From positions 186,001-250,000 of the forward strand of contig NZ_BOQL01000014.1 of NCBI RefSeq assembly GCF_018332655.1: a DNA stretch of 64,000 nt, given 5' to 3'. Made by a program: the position numbers and the translations under genes. Below are positions 7,416 through 15,930 of this stretch, one piece after another. Source of the DNA: Actinoplanes auranticolor (GTDB lineage Bacteria > Actinomycetota > Actinomycetes > Mycobacteriales > Micromonosporaceae). Below the pieces are notes generated by a model. That model had not been told where the DNA came from. It worked only from the letters and a program-made list of their open reading frames with translations, and made no database searches. How positions within the stretch are numbered: the first letter of the stretch is position 1; each line of letters starts with the position of its first letter.

Positions 7416-10400
7416 CTACGGCCAGTAGCCGCCTTGGAGCTGCCTTCTGACATGGCCGATCACGTCCAGAGCTTCGTTCCTGTTTCTGGCCCCCGCCATG
7501 AGGTCGTTGACGTAATCGTAGTACTGGTTGGTATGGACTTTAGAGTGGACCGATGCGCCAGAGGGGTTGGGTGACGAGCTGCTGCGCGGCAGCCAGACAC
7601 CGTTCTCGGCATCGTTCACCCCGATTCCGAATCGGTCGAGCTGGGCCCTCGCCGCAGCCGCCTTGCTCGAGTTCCCCGCGACGATGTGGTGGGGAGAGTG
7701 GGGTGTGCTCGGCTCCAGGTCTCCGGCATCGTTCAGAGCATTTCGCAGCTTCTCCGCGGATCCCTTTTCGCAGTTGTGGACGAGCACCGGCGTATCGCCG
7801 GCCACCACGTAGTAGGTGTGGGTACCGCTGACCGTGAGGTTGTAGACGGTGGTGTCGGAGGTGATGGGTTCCCCGAGGAGCGCGATGCTGACCTCGGCGC
7901 CGGACTCGTCCCGGAGGGTGTCGCCGGTGCGGAGGTCGGCCGCCGGGATCCAGCCGCGGCCGGGGCTGTAGAACCTGTGTCCCGCGGTGGCGGTGATGAC
8001 CGACGGCGGTCCGCCGCCACCGGCACCGGCTCCCACCAGGGTGAGATCGATGAGGTCCTTGTCGCCGGTGCCCACCACGGTGGCGGTCACCTGCTGCGGC
8101 GCGGTCTCGCCGGTCACCGGGTCGGTGGCGGTGACCGTGTCGCCGGCCTGCAGCTGCTCGATCGGCTTGCTGCTGCCGTCGGCCAGCAGCACCAGGGTGC
8201 CGGCGGCGAACGAGTTCGACGCGAGGCGGGCCTTGTTGCCCTGGGCTATCTTGCAGCTCTCGCCGGTCGAGGATTCCTTCTTCTTCGCCTGTCTGGCGTT
8301 GTCGGCCGCTTTCTGCGAGGTCGCTTTGGCCTTGCCGCCGGCGTCCTTGGCCCCCTTCGCCGCCTGCGCGGCCTCGTCGGCGTACTTCTTGCTGTCAGCG
8401 GCTTCGTCCGCGGTCTGGGTGGCCTTCTTGATGTAGCGGGGGATGCTCGACAGCGCGTTCTTCGCCGATTTCAGCCGGCCGTACGCGTCGATGAGGCGGC
8501 GGCCGACACCGATGGCCTTGATCGCCACCTTGGCGGCCTTGAACATCTTGCCCCAGGGCACGGCCTGCAGTGCGGTCGAGACACAGGCGACGATGTCGCC
8601 CTCGGTGATGCACTTCTTGGCGTCGTTGAAGCCGACCAGGTCGAGGATCAGATTGACGATCTCGTCGCCGATCTGCTTCACGAAGCCCTCGGCCTCGTCG
8701 ACGATCTTCTTCGCGTTCAGCCAGTCCGGGTTGTCGGTGGCCTGTTCACCCTCGCCGGCGGCCGGGGTGTTGGCATCCACGGTCCCCTGGCAGGCGGCCG
8801 GATTGTTGGTGCACGCCATCGACGAGTAGTAGTCGACGTACGCCTGGGTCATCCCGTTGCCGTCCGGATCGCCCCCGGTGGGGTCGGTCAGCACGGTCGG
8901 ACGGGCATTGGTGTACGAGTACGTCGAGACGGCCTGGTCGGTGGCGGGCTGGGTCACCGGGTCGGCCGAGGCGAAGCGGCCGGTGCCCGGGTCGTAGCTG
9001 CGCGCGCCCATCGCGTACCGGTCGCCCTGGCTGACGTCCTGGTACGTCCCGGCGTACTGCATCGGGTTGGCCGGCGCGTCCTCGGCGACCTTGGTGCCGC
9101 CCTGGGTGAGGCCGGTGCCGCGGGCGACGCCGAACGCGTCGTAGTCGTAGCTCCATTCCGGTGCGCCGGACGGCGAGACGACGCCGGACACACCGCCCAG
9201 CCAGTCGCGCAGGTACGAGTGCGCGGCCAGCCCGTCAGCGGACGGCACGATCAGCGCGAGCGGCTGCCCGGACGGGTCGTACAGGTAGTCGCGGCCCACC
9301 GTGCCGGAGGCGTCGGTCTGCCGCTCCTGGGCCAGCATCGGCCGCCCGGCGTTGACGTCCCAGCTCCAGGTCTGGGTGACCGCGCCCGCGCCGGAGCCGG
9401 TGACCGCCTTGATCCGGTTGCCGGTGGCGTCGTACGTGTAGTCGGTGGTCTTGCCGCCGACGGTCGCCGAGGTCATGGTGTGGTCCAGCGCGTACGTGAA
9501 CCGGTCCGACCCCGCCTCGGTCTGGTTGCCCTCCAGGTCGTACGCGAACGAGCGGGTGCTCGACCGGCTGCCCGTGACGTCCTCGCGGGTCAGCTGGTCC
9601 GCACCGTCGTACGTGTAATTGGTGGTGGTGTTCTCGCCGGGAGCGACCCGGGTCTTGGTCTTGCGGTTGCCCACCAGGTCGTAGGTGTAGTCGGTCCGGT
9701 CGGCGACCGCACCGGCGCAGGTCTGCGCACCGAAGCATTCCGCGGTCAACCGGTTGGCCGCGTCGTAGGTGTAGGCGGTGGCCTCGGTGACCGTCGGCTG
9801 GCCGGGCTCGCCGGTGGCCTCGACGATCTTGGTCGGGTTGCCGACCTTGTCGAGGGTGAGGTCGAAGGCGGACAGCGTGGTGTCGCCCTTGACCGCGGCG
9901 ATCCGGGTCATCCGGCCGGCCCGGTCGTACTCCCGGCTCTCCGAGACCCCGGTGGACTCCGGGTACGTGATCCCGGTCAGGTGATCAGCGACGTCGTAGG
10001 AGAACGCGTACTCCGCGCTGCTCCCGCCGCGGGTGGCCGTGAGCGAACGCACTCGGTCCCCCGCGTCGTACGTGGCGCCGATCCGCGTGCCGTCCGGATA
10101 GGTCCGCGCGGTCACCCGGTCGGTGCTGTCGTACTCGTACTTGAACGTCTCCGGCCCGCGGGTCACCGAGGTGAGCCGGTCGGTGACGTCGTAGACGTAC
10201 GACTGCGCACCGGCCGGGTCCGCGGCGCTGACCACCCGGTTCTTAGCGTCGTACCCGAACGAGTAGGTGACCCCGTCGGCGCCGAGCTGCTTGCTCGTCA
10301 ACCGGCCCAGGTTGTCGTACGCGTAGAAGATCGAGCGGGCCGGCCGGTTCGGGTCGGGCCGCCCCTCCTCGACGATGCGGGCGGTGACCTCCTGGATGAG

Positions 10401-13400
10401 GTTGGAGTCGGCGTCGTAGACGTACTCGCGGCGACGGCCGATCGGGTCGGTGGTGACGGTGGTGCGCCCGGCCCGGTCGTACTCGGTCGAGGCGGTACGG
10501 CCGAGCGGATCGGTCCGCTTGATCACCTGGCCGTTGGCGTTGTAGCCGTAGACCAGGCCCTGCCCGCCGGTCGCGTCCGGGCCGATGACCGAGGCGAGCC
10601 GGTCGGCGGCGTCGTAGCTGAAGCGGGTGGTCTTGCCGTTGGCGTCGGTCTGCGCCGTGGGCCGGTTCACCCCGTCGTAGTCGAGCTTGGTGGCGTTGCC
10701 CAGCGGGTCGGTCACGGACTCCGGGTTGCCGGCCCGGTCGTAGGCGTACCGGGTGGTGTAGTTGTCCGGGTCGGCCCCGGAGACGTTGCCGCGCGGCTCG
10801 GTGACCGCGACGACGCGGCCGTCGTCGTCGTACCGGGTGGTGATCACACCGCCGGTCGGGGTGGTCTGGCGGACCGGGTTGCCCGCGTCGTCGTATTCGA
10901 TGCCGGCCGCGCCCGCGCCGGGCCCGGAGCTTCCGGTACGGCGGTTCGCCTCGTCGTAGGTGTTGGTCAGCTCCTCGCCGCGCTCGTTGGTCATCGAGAC
11001 GACGTTGCCGTTGTTGTCGTAGCCGACCGTGGTGCCCTGCTTGAACTGGTCGCGCTGGGTGGTCGGGCGGTCGAGGGCGTCGAAGGCGGTGTCCACCTCG
11101 ACCCGCTGGCCGTCGGAACCGTACGGCCGGTCGGCGCGGATCAGGTTGCCGTTGTAGTCGTAGTGGAAGACCGCGGTGAACAGGGCGGCCCGGGGCGGAT
11201 CGGCGTTGCCGCGCGGCGAGGTCTCGGTCGCCACCCGGCCGTTGCCGTCGTACGTCCAGGAGGTCTTGTTGCCCTCGCCGTCGGTCACCGAGGCGCGCCG
11301 CCCACCGGGCGTGTACGTCGTCGCGGAGACGTTGCCGATCGGGTCCTTGGCCTCGGTGACCCGGCTCGCCTTGTCGTAGGTGAAGCGGGTGGAGTTGCTC
11401 AGCGGGTCGGTGGTGACGACCACGTTGCCGAGCTCGTCGTAGCCCGTGCGGGACGGCTGGGCCTTGCCCGGCTGCCACACCTCGGTGATCTGGCTCTGCT
11501 CGTTGTAGACGTACCGCGTGCGGTAGGCGTCCTTGTTGCCCCCGGCGACGGTGCCGCGCGGGTCGACCACCGAGGCGAGGCGGCCGGTGCCGTCGTACGT
11601 CATCTCGGTGCGCCGGCCGGTCGGTGCGATCTCGGCCGTACGGTTGCCGTGGGTGTCGTACTCGTAGCGGGTGACCTTGCCCCGCGGGTCGGTGCGGGAG
11701 ACGAGCTGACCCTTGGCGTCGTACGCGTACTCGTACCCGGTGTCCTGCTTCGGGCTCTTCTGCCCGACCATCTCGTTGAACTCGTTGTACTTGTAGTCCC
11801 AGTCGTTCTTGCGACCGTCGGTGTATTTGGTCAGGTTGCTGCGGTTGTCGAACGTGCTGGTCTCAGTGAAGGCGAACGGCTCCGGCGCGGTCCGGGCGAC
11901 CGGGTTGCCACTGTCGTCGAACCGGGTCTCCTCCTGGTTGCCCTTCGGGTCGACGACCAGGCTCTTGTTCAGCCTGCCGGTGTACCGGTGGTTGACGGTG
12001 TCGTTGCCGGCGTTCTGGCTGTAGAGCAGCACATTGTTGCGGTAGCCGTCGACGACTGCCACGCCGTCCGGGTCGGTGGTGCGGGCGACCTGCTGGCCGG
12101 CGTCCCACCGGAACTCGGTCCGCGCGTTCTCCGGGTCCAGTTGCTCGGTGACCCGGCCGGCGGCGTCGTAGGTGTTGCGGATCAGCTTGTTGCCGCGGGC
12201 GTCGGTGATGTCGTTGAGCCGGCCACCGGCGTCGTAGCCGTAAGTGGTGACGTTACGGCGCGGGTCCTGGACCTTGAGCAGGCGCCCGTCCTGGTAGTCG
12301 AACTGGGTCGACCGGCCGTCCGGCAGCGTGATCTTCGTGATGAGCCGCACGTCGGCGCGGGACTCGAAGCGCACCATCCGGCTGCTCGCGTCGGTGACCG
12401 TACTGAGCAACCCGTCAGTGGTGTATCCGAACGTCACCCCGGAGCCACGCGCGTTCTTGATGGAGAGCAGCTGACCGGTGGCGTTGAAACGCAGCACCCG
12501 CCGGTCCGGCGGCACCAACTGCCAGCCGCCGTCCACCTTGGACAGATTGGCGCGGACACCGGCCGGACGGTCGTACGATCCGTCGGCGTTGGCGGTGTAG
12601 ACGGCCTCTGAGCCGTCCTCCGCCCGCACGCGGACCGCGCCGCTGTCAGCCGCGGTGATCCTGATGTCGTACGACGAGCTCCACCCCGGCCCGAACATGC
12701 CCGTGCCCGGGTTGCCGGACGAGTAGTAGCGCGCGTGGTTGAACGGGATGCCGTACGACGGCATCACGAAGTCCTTCTCCACCCGCAGGTAGGCGCCGGT
12801 CGCCGTGTTGACGGTCGCGCCACGCAGCGCCTGGGCGGTCACTGTCGGGCCGAGCACCGTCGCACATCCGCAGCCGGTGGCCTGCCCGGCGGGCAGCGTC
12901 GGTACGTCGTCGGTCTTGCGCGGCTTGGCCTCGGCCGACGCCGCGCTGGTCAGCTCCGTGCCGTCCGGCGCGACCTCGGTGATCGTCACGGTGTAGGCCC
13001 GCGCCGGGTCGAGCACCCAGCCGTCCGCGGCACCGAAGCTGCGGCACAGCAGAGCCGGGCTGTAGCACCGGCTCAGGTCCGGCTTGCCGAGCTCCGCGGA
13101 CCGCTGCTCGGCCCCGGACCCGACGTCGGTGACGGTCGCGAACCAACGGCCCCACGACGTCGGATCACCGTCGTCGACGACGGCGTCCCAGTACACGACG
13201 AGTGAGGTGTCGCCGAGCAGGAAGCCCGGGCGGGCGATCGGCCGGCCCGGCAACTCCGCCTGCCGGGCGGCCACCACCCGCGCGGCCGCGATCGCCTTGG
13301 CACGCCGCTGAGTCTTCTCGGCCGCGGTAGGCACCTTGACCTTGCCGCCGGCCTCGACCGCGGGCGGCACCGGCGGCGCCGACTTCCCGGCGGGCAGGCC

Positions 13401-13568
13401 GTGATTCTTGGTTGCCGTGCTCGGCAGCGGGCTGTTGACCGGGCCCGCACCCGGTGTCGCCGACGGCGCGGCGAATGCCCGCGACGACGGCACGACGAAC
13501 AGGAAAGTAGAGACGAGTGCCCAGATCAGGGCATGGCTGAGCAGCCGGAACCGGCTGGAAACGCGCAC
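7416..13568 (-). CDS. secreted RHS/YD-repeat polymorphic toxin with Hint and AHH nuclease domains
   Basis: A giant 2,050-residue toxin. It has a signal peptide (VRVSSRFRLLSHALIWALVS, cleavage near SRAFA) and a DUF6531-like start (GCGCATVLGPTV, YYSSGNPGTGMFGPGW). Dozens of RHS/YD repeats (YDAAGR, YDTHGN, YDRAGR and similar) run from about residue 330 to 1560 and should form a cocoon shell, with a core-end segment at RYAMGARSYDPGTGRF. A helical linker follows, then a Hint domain about 1780-1931 (FAAGTLVLLADG, TAGHRFYS, TPVLVHNC). The last 119 residues contain PHHIVAG and NDAENGVWLP, the AHH nuclease pattern. GTG at 13568, 6-8 bases after GGGGGAG, is the preferred start. The toxin tip is less GC-rich than the shell, as expected for swapped modules. 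Confidence 0.93.
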   Translation of the reverse strand: MRVSSRFRLLSHALIWALVSTFLFVVPSSRAFAAPSATPGAGPVNSPLPSTATKNHGLPAGKSAPPVPPAVEAGGKVKVPTAAEKTQRRAKAIAAARVVAARQAELPGRPIARPGFLLGDTSLVVYWDAVVDDGDPTSWGRWFATVTDVGSGAEQRSAELGKPDLSRCYSPALLCRSFGAADGWVLDPARAYTVTITEVAPDGTELTSAASAEAKPRKTDDVPTLPAGQATGCGCATVLGPTVTAQALRGATVNTATGAYLRVEKDFVMPSYGIPFNHARYYSSGNPGTGMFGPGWSSSYDIRITAADSGAVRVRAEDGSEAVYTANADGSYDRPAGVRANLSKVDGGWQLVPPDRRVLRFNATGQLLSIKNARGSGVTFGYTTDGLLSTVTDASSRMVRFESRADVRLITKITLPDGRSTQFDYQDGRLLKVQDPRRNVTTYGYDAGGRLNDITDARGNKLIRNTYDAAGRVTEQLDPENARTEFRWDAGQQVARTTDPDGVAVVDGYRNNVLLYSQNAGNDTVNHRYTGRLNKSLVVDPKGNQEETRFDDSGNPVARTAPEPFAFTETSTFDNRSNLTKYTDGRKNDWDYKYNEFNEMVGQKSPKQDTGYEYAYDAKGQLVSRTDPRGKVTRYEYDTHGNRTAEIAPTGRRTEMTYDGTGRLASVVDPRGTVAGGNKDAYRTRYVYNEQSQITEVWQPGKAQPSRTGYDELGNVVVTTDPLSNSTRFTYDKASRVTEAKDPIGNVSATTYTPGGRRASVTDGEGNKTSWTYDGNGRVATETSPRGNADPPRAALFTAVFHYDYNGNLIRADRPYGSDGQRVEVDTAFDALDRPTTQRDQFKQGTTVGYDNNGNVVSMTNERGEELTNTYDEANRRTGSSGPGAGAAGIEYDDAGNPVRQTTPTGGVITTRYDDDGRVVAVTEPRGNVSGADPDNYTTRYAYDRAGNPESVTDPLGNATKLDYDGVNRPTAQTDANGKTTRFSYDAADRLASVIGPDATGGQGLVYGYNANGQVIKRTDPLGRTASTEYDRAGRTTVTTDPIGRRREYVYDADSNLIQEVTARIVEEGRPDPNRPARSIFYAYDNLGRLTSKQLGADGVTYSFGYDAKNRVVSAADPAGAQSYVYDVTDRLTSVTRGPETFKYEYDSTDRVTARTYPDGTRIGATYDAGDRVRSLTATRGGSSAEYAFSYDVADHLTGITYPESTGVSESREYDRAGRMTRIAAVKGDTTLSAFDLTLDKVGNPTKIVEATGEPGQPTVTEATAYTYDAANRLTAECFGAQTCAGAVADRTDYTYDLVGNRKTKTRVAPGENTTTNYTYDGADQLTREDVTGSRSSTRSFAYDLEGNQTEAGSDRFTYALDHTMTSATVGGKTTDYTYDATGNRIKAVTGSGAGAVTQTWSWDVNAGRPMLAQERQTDASGTVGRDYLYDPSGQPLALIVPSADGLAAHSYLRDWLGGVSGVVSPSGAPEWSYDYDAFGVARGTGLTQGGTKVAEDAPANPMQYAGTYQDVSQGDRYAMGARSYDPGTGRFASADPVTQPATDQAVSTYSYTNARPTVLTDPTGGDPDGNGMTQAYVDYYSSMACTNNPAACQGTVDANTPAAGEGEQATDNPDWLNAKKIVDEAEGFVKQIGDEIVNLILDLVGFNDAKKCITEGDIVACVSTALQAVPWGKMFKAAKVAIKAIGVGRRLIDAYGRLKSAKNALSSIPRYIKKATQTADEAADSKKYADEAAQAAKGAKDAGGKAKATSQKAADNARQAKKKESSTGESCKIAQGNKARLASNSFAAGTLVLLADGSSKPIEQLQAGDTVTATDPVTGETAPQQVTATVVGTGDKDLIDLTLVGAGAGGGGPPSVITATAGHRFYSPGRGWIPAADLRTGDTLRDESGAEVSIALLGEPITSDTTVYNLTVSGTHTYYVVAGDTPVLVHNCEKGSAEKLRNALNDAGDLEPSTPHSPHHIVAGNSSKAAAARAQLDRFGIGVNDAENGVWLPRSSSSPNPSGASVHSKVHTNQYYDYVNDLMAGARNRNEALDVIGHVRRQLQGGYWP

Positions 13569-13656
13569 GATGGTCTCCCCCGTGGAGATGGCGTTGCAGT
13601 CCGCAAGCACCCTTACGCATCGATCGTGATCGACACATCCACCGAACGGCCCATGA

Positions 13657-13670
13657 TGGGAGCGCTCCCA
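13657..13670. promoter_or_regulatory. CebR-type operator palindrome upstream of the RHS toxin
   Basis: TGGGAGCGCTCCCA is a perfect 14-bp palindrome. It is identical to the consensus operator of the LacI-family cello-oligosaccharide sensor CebR described in Streptomyces. It lies about 90 bp upstream of the toxin start and downstream of the stop of the neighbouring minus-strand gene, so the toxin gene is its obvious target. Confidence 0.65.
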
Positions 13671-13724
13671 GAATGTGGTCGTGCCCGAGGCTGACCAGCC
13701 GAGTTCCTGCAGCGCAGGGCCGGG

Positions 13725-14018
13725 TCAGTACTCTTTCTTGATGACGAAGTAGGAACCGCGGATGGTACCGGCCAGCTTCGACTTCTGCCGGGCGAACCTG
13801 AACGACCCGAGCTCTTCCGGAACGTCCATCCCGTCGGAGAGCTTGAAGCCGACCGCCCGCTTGCCGCCGTCGTCGATCGTGTACATCACGTTGATCGACA
13901 GGCCGTTCTCGTAGAAGACGTAGGCCTCGTTCGCCCGCAGACCGGCCAGCGCATCCGCGACCGGCGACGACTCCAGGCCGACGGTCGAAACCGCGCCGAA
14001 GTCCACCGCATAGGACAT
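13725..14018 (-). CDS. small protein of unknown function linked to the NYN protein
   Basis: A 97-residue protein, MSYAVDFGAVSTVG..., with no signal peptide or membrane segment. The middle is beta-rich (EAYVFYENGLSINVMYTI) and the end basic (RQKSKLAGTIRGSYFVIKKEY). GAGGAG sits six bases before the ATG. It starts 9 bp after the NYN/LOTUS gene and is likely co-transcribed with it. No family is recognised. The basic C-terminus could suit nucleic-acid or protein contacts, but that is speculation. Confidence 0.7.
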   Translation of the reverse strand: MSYAVDFGAVSTVGLESSPVADALAGLRANEAYVFYENGLSINVMYTIDDGGKRAVGFKLSDGMDVPEELGSFRFARQKSKLAGTIRGSYFVIKKEY

Positions 14019-14027
14019 GACAACTCC

Positions 14028-15113
14028 TCAGCCTTGTGGCTTGGGGGTGAGCAGGTAGTCGTCGGCCTCGGGGCTCCACTTCAGGTCGACTGCGTTGCTC
14101 GTCGCCGCCGCTTTGCAGAATTGCAGGAAGCTGCGGTACCCCAGCTTCTTCTCGCTGAAGTCCGGCGCCACCTTCCGTACCTGATTCTTCAGGCCCGACA
14201 GGGCCGCGGATCCGTTGGCTCCCGCCAAGTCGGAGACCACACCGCGCAGCAATGCGAATGCCGCCTCCCGGCCCCCGTGTTCCGGCAGGGCCACCTCCGG
14301 GTCGCCCTTGGCCGAGCCGCCGCCGATCAATTCCACCACGTTGTGACCGGCCAGGTGGCGCAGCATTTCCCCGAATGCGCGGAACCCGTAGTCCGCCTCG
14401 TTGAAGGTCGGATCCTTGCGCAGCAGCGTCCGCTTGAGCGTCGATGCCGTCACCGTTCCGCTCGAACTGCGCTGCAGGCCGGCCACCGTCTGCGCGACCA
14501 GGGCCGACAACGTGTCCACGTCCCGGGCCGGCTCGCTCGGGGCCGGTTGTGGTTCCTGCACGACCACGGCGGGGATCTCGACGCCTTCGAGGCGGTCGTA
14601 GTAGAGGAATTCGTCGCAGGCCGGTGGCAGTAGTGCGGACGTCGACCTTTCGACTCCCACCCCGATCACCCGCTTGTTGAGCTCGCGGAGCTTGTGCACC
14701 AGCGGGGTGAAATCGCTGTCTCCGGTGCACAGCACGAACGTCGAGATGTACGACCGTTCGAAGGCCACCTCCAGCGCGTCCACCACCATTTTGATATCGG
14801 CGGCGTTCTTGCGGGAGGCGTTCATGCGTTGCGGGATGTCGATGAGTTCGACGTGGGACCGGGTCAGCATGCGGCGGTCCTCGTCGAAGTACGACCAGTC
14901 CGCGTACGCCCGGCGGACCACCACCCGGCCCCGTTCGGCCAGTGCGTCGGAGACCGGCCGCAGCTCGAAGGACATGCCGCCCAGGTGGTCGCGGGCACTG
15001 ATCGCCAGGTTCTCGTAGTCCAGGAACATCGCGATGCGCTCTTCGTGATCCACCCGGTCAGCGTACGCATCGAAGCGGGCCCCGCGGACCAGGCGTGAGA
15101 GGATCGCGCCCAT
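14028..15113 (-). CDS. NYN-domain (PIN-like) ribonuclease with OST-HTH/LOTUS repeats
   Basis: About 340-361 residues. An N-terminal NYN domain (LabA/DUF88 type) shows FLDYENLAI with the first catalytic Asp, KNAADIKMVVDALE with the second, and CTGDSDFTPLV with the third, the expected metal-binding set for an RNase. Two OST-HTH/LOTUS modules follow (about 205-275 and 285-360), each with the PDFNE/YGFRAFGEML-like signature and thought to bind RNA. The start is uncertain. ATG at 15113 shares CATG with the divergent gene's ATG, while GTG at 15053 (VDHEERIAMFLDYEN) better matches relatives as I recall them. Co-transcribed with the small gene downstream. Confidence 0.88.
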   Translation of the reverse strand: MGAILSRLVRGARFDAYADRVDHEERIAMFLDYENLAISARDHLGGMSFELRPVSDALAERGRVVVRRAYADWSYFDEDRRMLTRSHVELIDIPQRMNASRKNAADIKMVVDALEVAFERSYISTFVLCTGDSDFTPLVHKLRELNKRVIGVGVERSTSALLPPACDEFLYYDRLEGVEIPAVVVQEPQPAPSEPARDVDTLSALVAQTVAGLQRSSSGTVTASTLKRTLLRKDPTFNEADYGFRAFGEMLRHLAGHNVVELIGGGSAKGDPEVALPEHGGREAAFALLRGVVSDLAGANGSAALSGLKNQVRKVAPDFSEKKLGYRSFLQFCKAAATSNAVDLKWSPEADDYLLTPKPQG

Positions 15114-15930
15114 GGAAAACGACCGGCTCGCTCTCGCGCAGGACCGTACGACCGCCGCCGCGACGCTTTACGAGCTGGCTTCCGACCCCTCCGTTCAGGT
15201 GCGCGCCGCGGTCGCTGCCCGGCCGGACGCGCCGGCGGAGGCCCTGCGGCCGCTCGCCCGTGATCGTGACCGCACCGTCCGGCAGGCCGTCGCCGGGAAC
15301 CCCGCCACCTCCCAGGGCAATCTGCTGCGCCTCGTCGGCGACGCGGACCGGTGGGTGCGCTGGGCGGTCGCGGCCAACCCGTCCTGCGATGCCCGGGTAC
15401 GGCAGGTGATGGTCAAGGCGCAGGACAAGGAGTTGCGCGGACTGCTCGCGGAGATGGGCGAGCTCGAGCCCGAGCTGGCGGCCATCCTCATCAACGACGC
15501 CTCGCCCGAAGTACGGGAACGGCTCGCCAGTCACACCTACGACCCGGACGTCATGGCCGCCCTCCTGCAGGACCGGACCGTCCGGGTACGCAAGGGCCTC
15601 GCCATCAACGAGCAGACCACCGCCGAGCACCGGCACCAGCTGGCGCAGGATTCCTCCCCCGACGTCCGCGCCGCCCTGGTCCGCGCCGTCCGGCTGGACG
15701 AGGCGGATCTGCAGGCCCTGCTGAACGACCGGTCGGTGGAGGTGCGGCGTTCGATGGCCACGTCCGCCGTCACCCCGCAGCACATCCGGCAGGCGCTGGA
15801 GAACGACGCCGACGAGACGGTGGCCGAGGACGCCCGCCGGTATCGGGGCACCCCCGCACCTGTGGCGGCGCCCCGGCCCGGCAACCGCCGGCCGATCGGC
15901 AAGCGTTTCCCGGGCCGGGCCAGCCGTTAG
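15112..15930 (+). CDS. leucine-rich repeat variant (LRV)/HEAT-like repeat protein
   Basis: A 272-residue solenoid built of about ten 24-residue repeats of the form LA-x-D-x4-VR-x-AVA-x-NP-x5-L (for example VRAAVAARPDAPAEALRPLA, VRQAVAGNPATS, VRWAVAANPSC). This is the LRV/HEAT-like pattern used as a protein-binding scaffold. No signal or membrane segment is present, so it is cytosolic. The C-terminal 30 residues are basic and Pro/Arg-rich. GAGAGG lies 9 bases ahead of the ATG. The start codon overlaps the ATG of the divergent NYN gene within one CATG, so the two promoters must lie inside each other's coding sequences or the NYN start is further in. Its 3' end overlaps the next, convergent gene by 4 bp. 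Confidence 0.85.
   Translation: MENDRLALAQDRTTAAATLYELASDPSVQVRAAVAARPDAPAEALRPLARDRDRTVRQAVAGNPATSQGNLLRLVGDADRWVRWAVAANPSCDARVRQVMVKAQDKELRGLLAEMGELEPELAAILINDASPEVRERLASHTYDPDVMAALLQDRTVRVRKGLAINEQTTAEHRHQLAQDSSPDVRAALVRAVRLDEADLQALLNDRSVEVRRSMATSAVTPQHIRQALENDADETVAEDARRYRGTPAPVAAPRPGNRRPIGKRFPGRASR

Noticed and set aside
7686..12611. 1,641-codon open frame opposite the RHS toxin gene
   Set aside because: Val/Gly/Arg-rich antisense shadow that arises from the GC-rich YD repeats; no motif.
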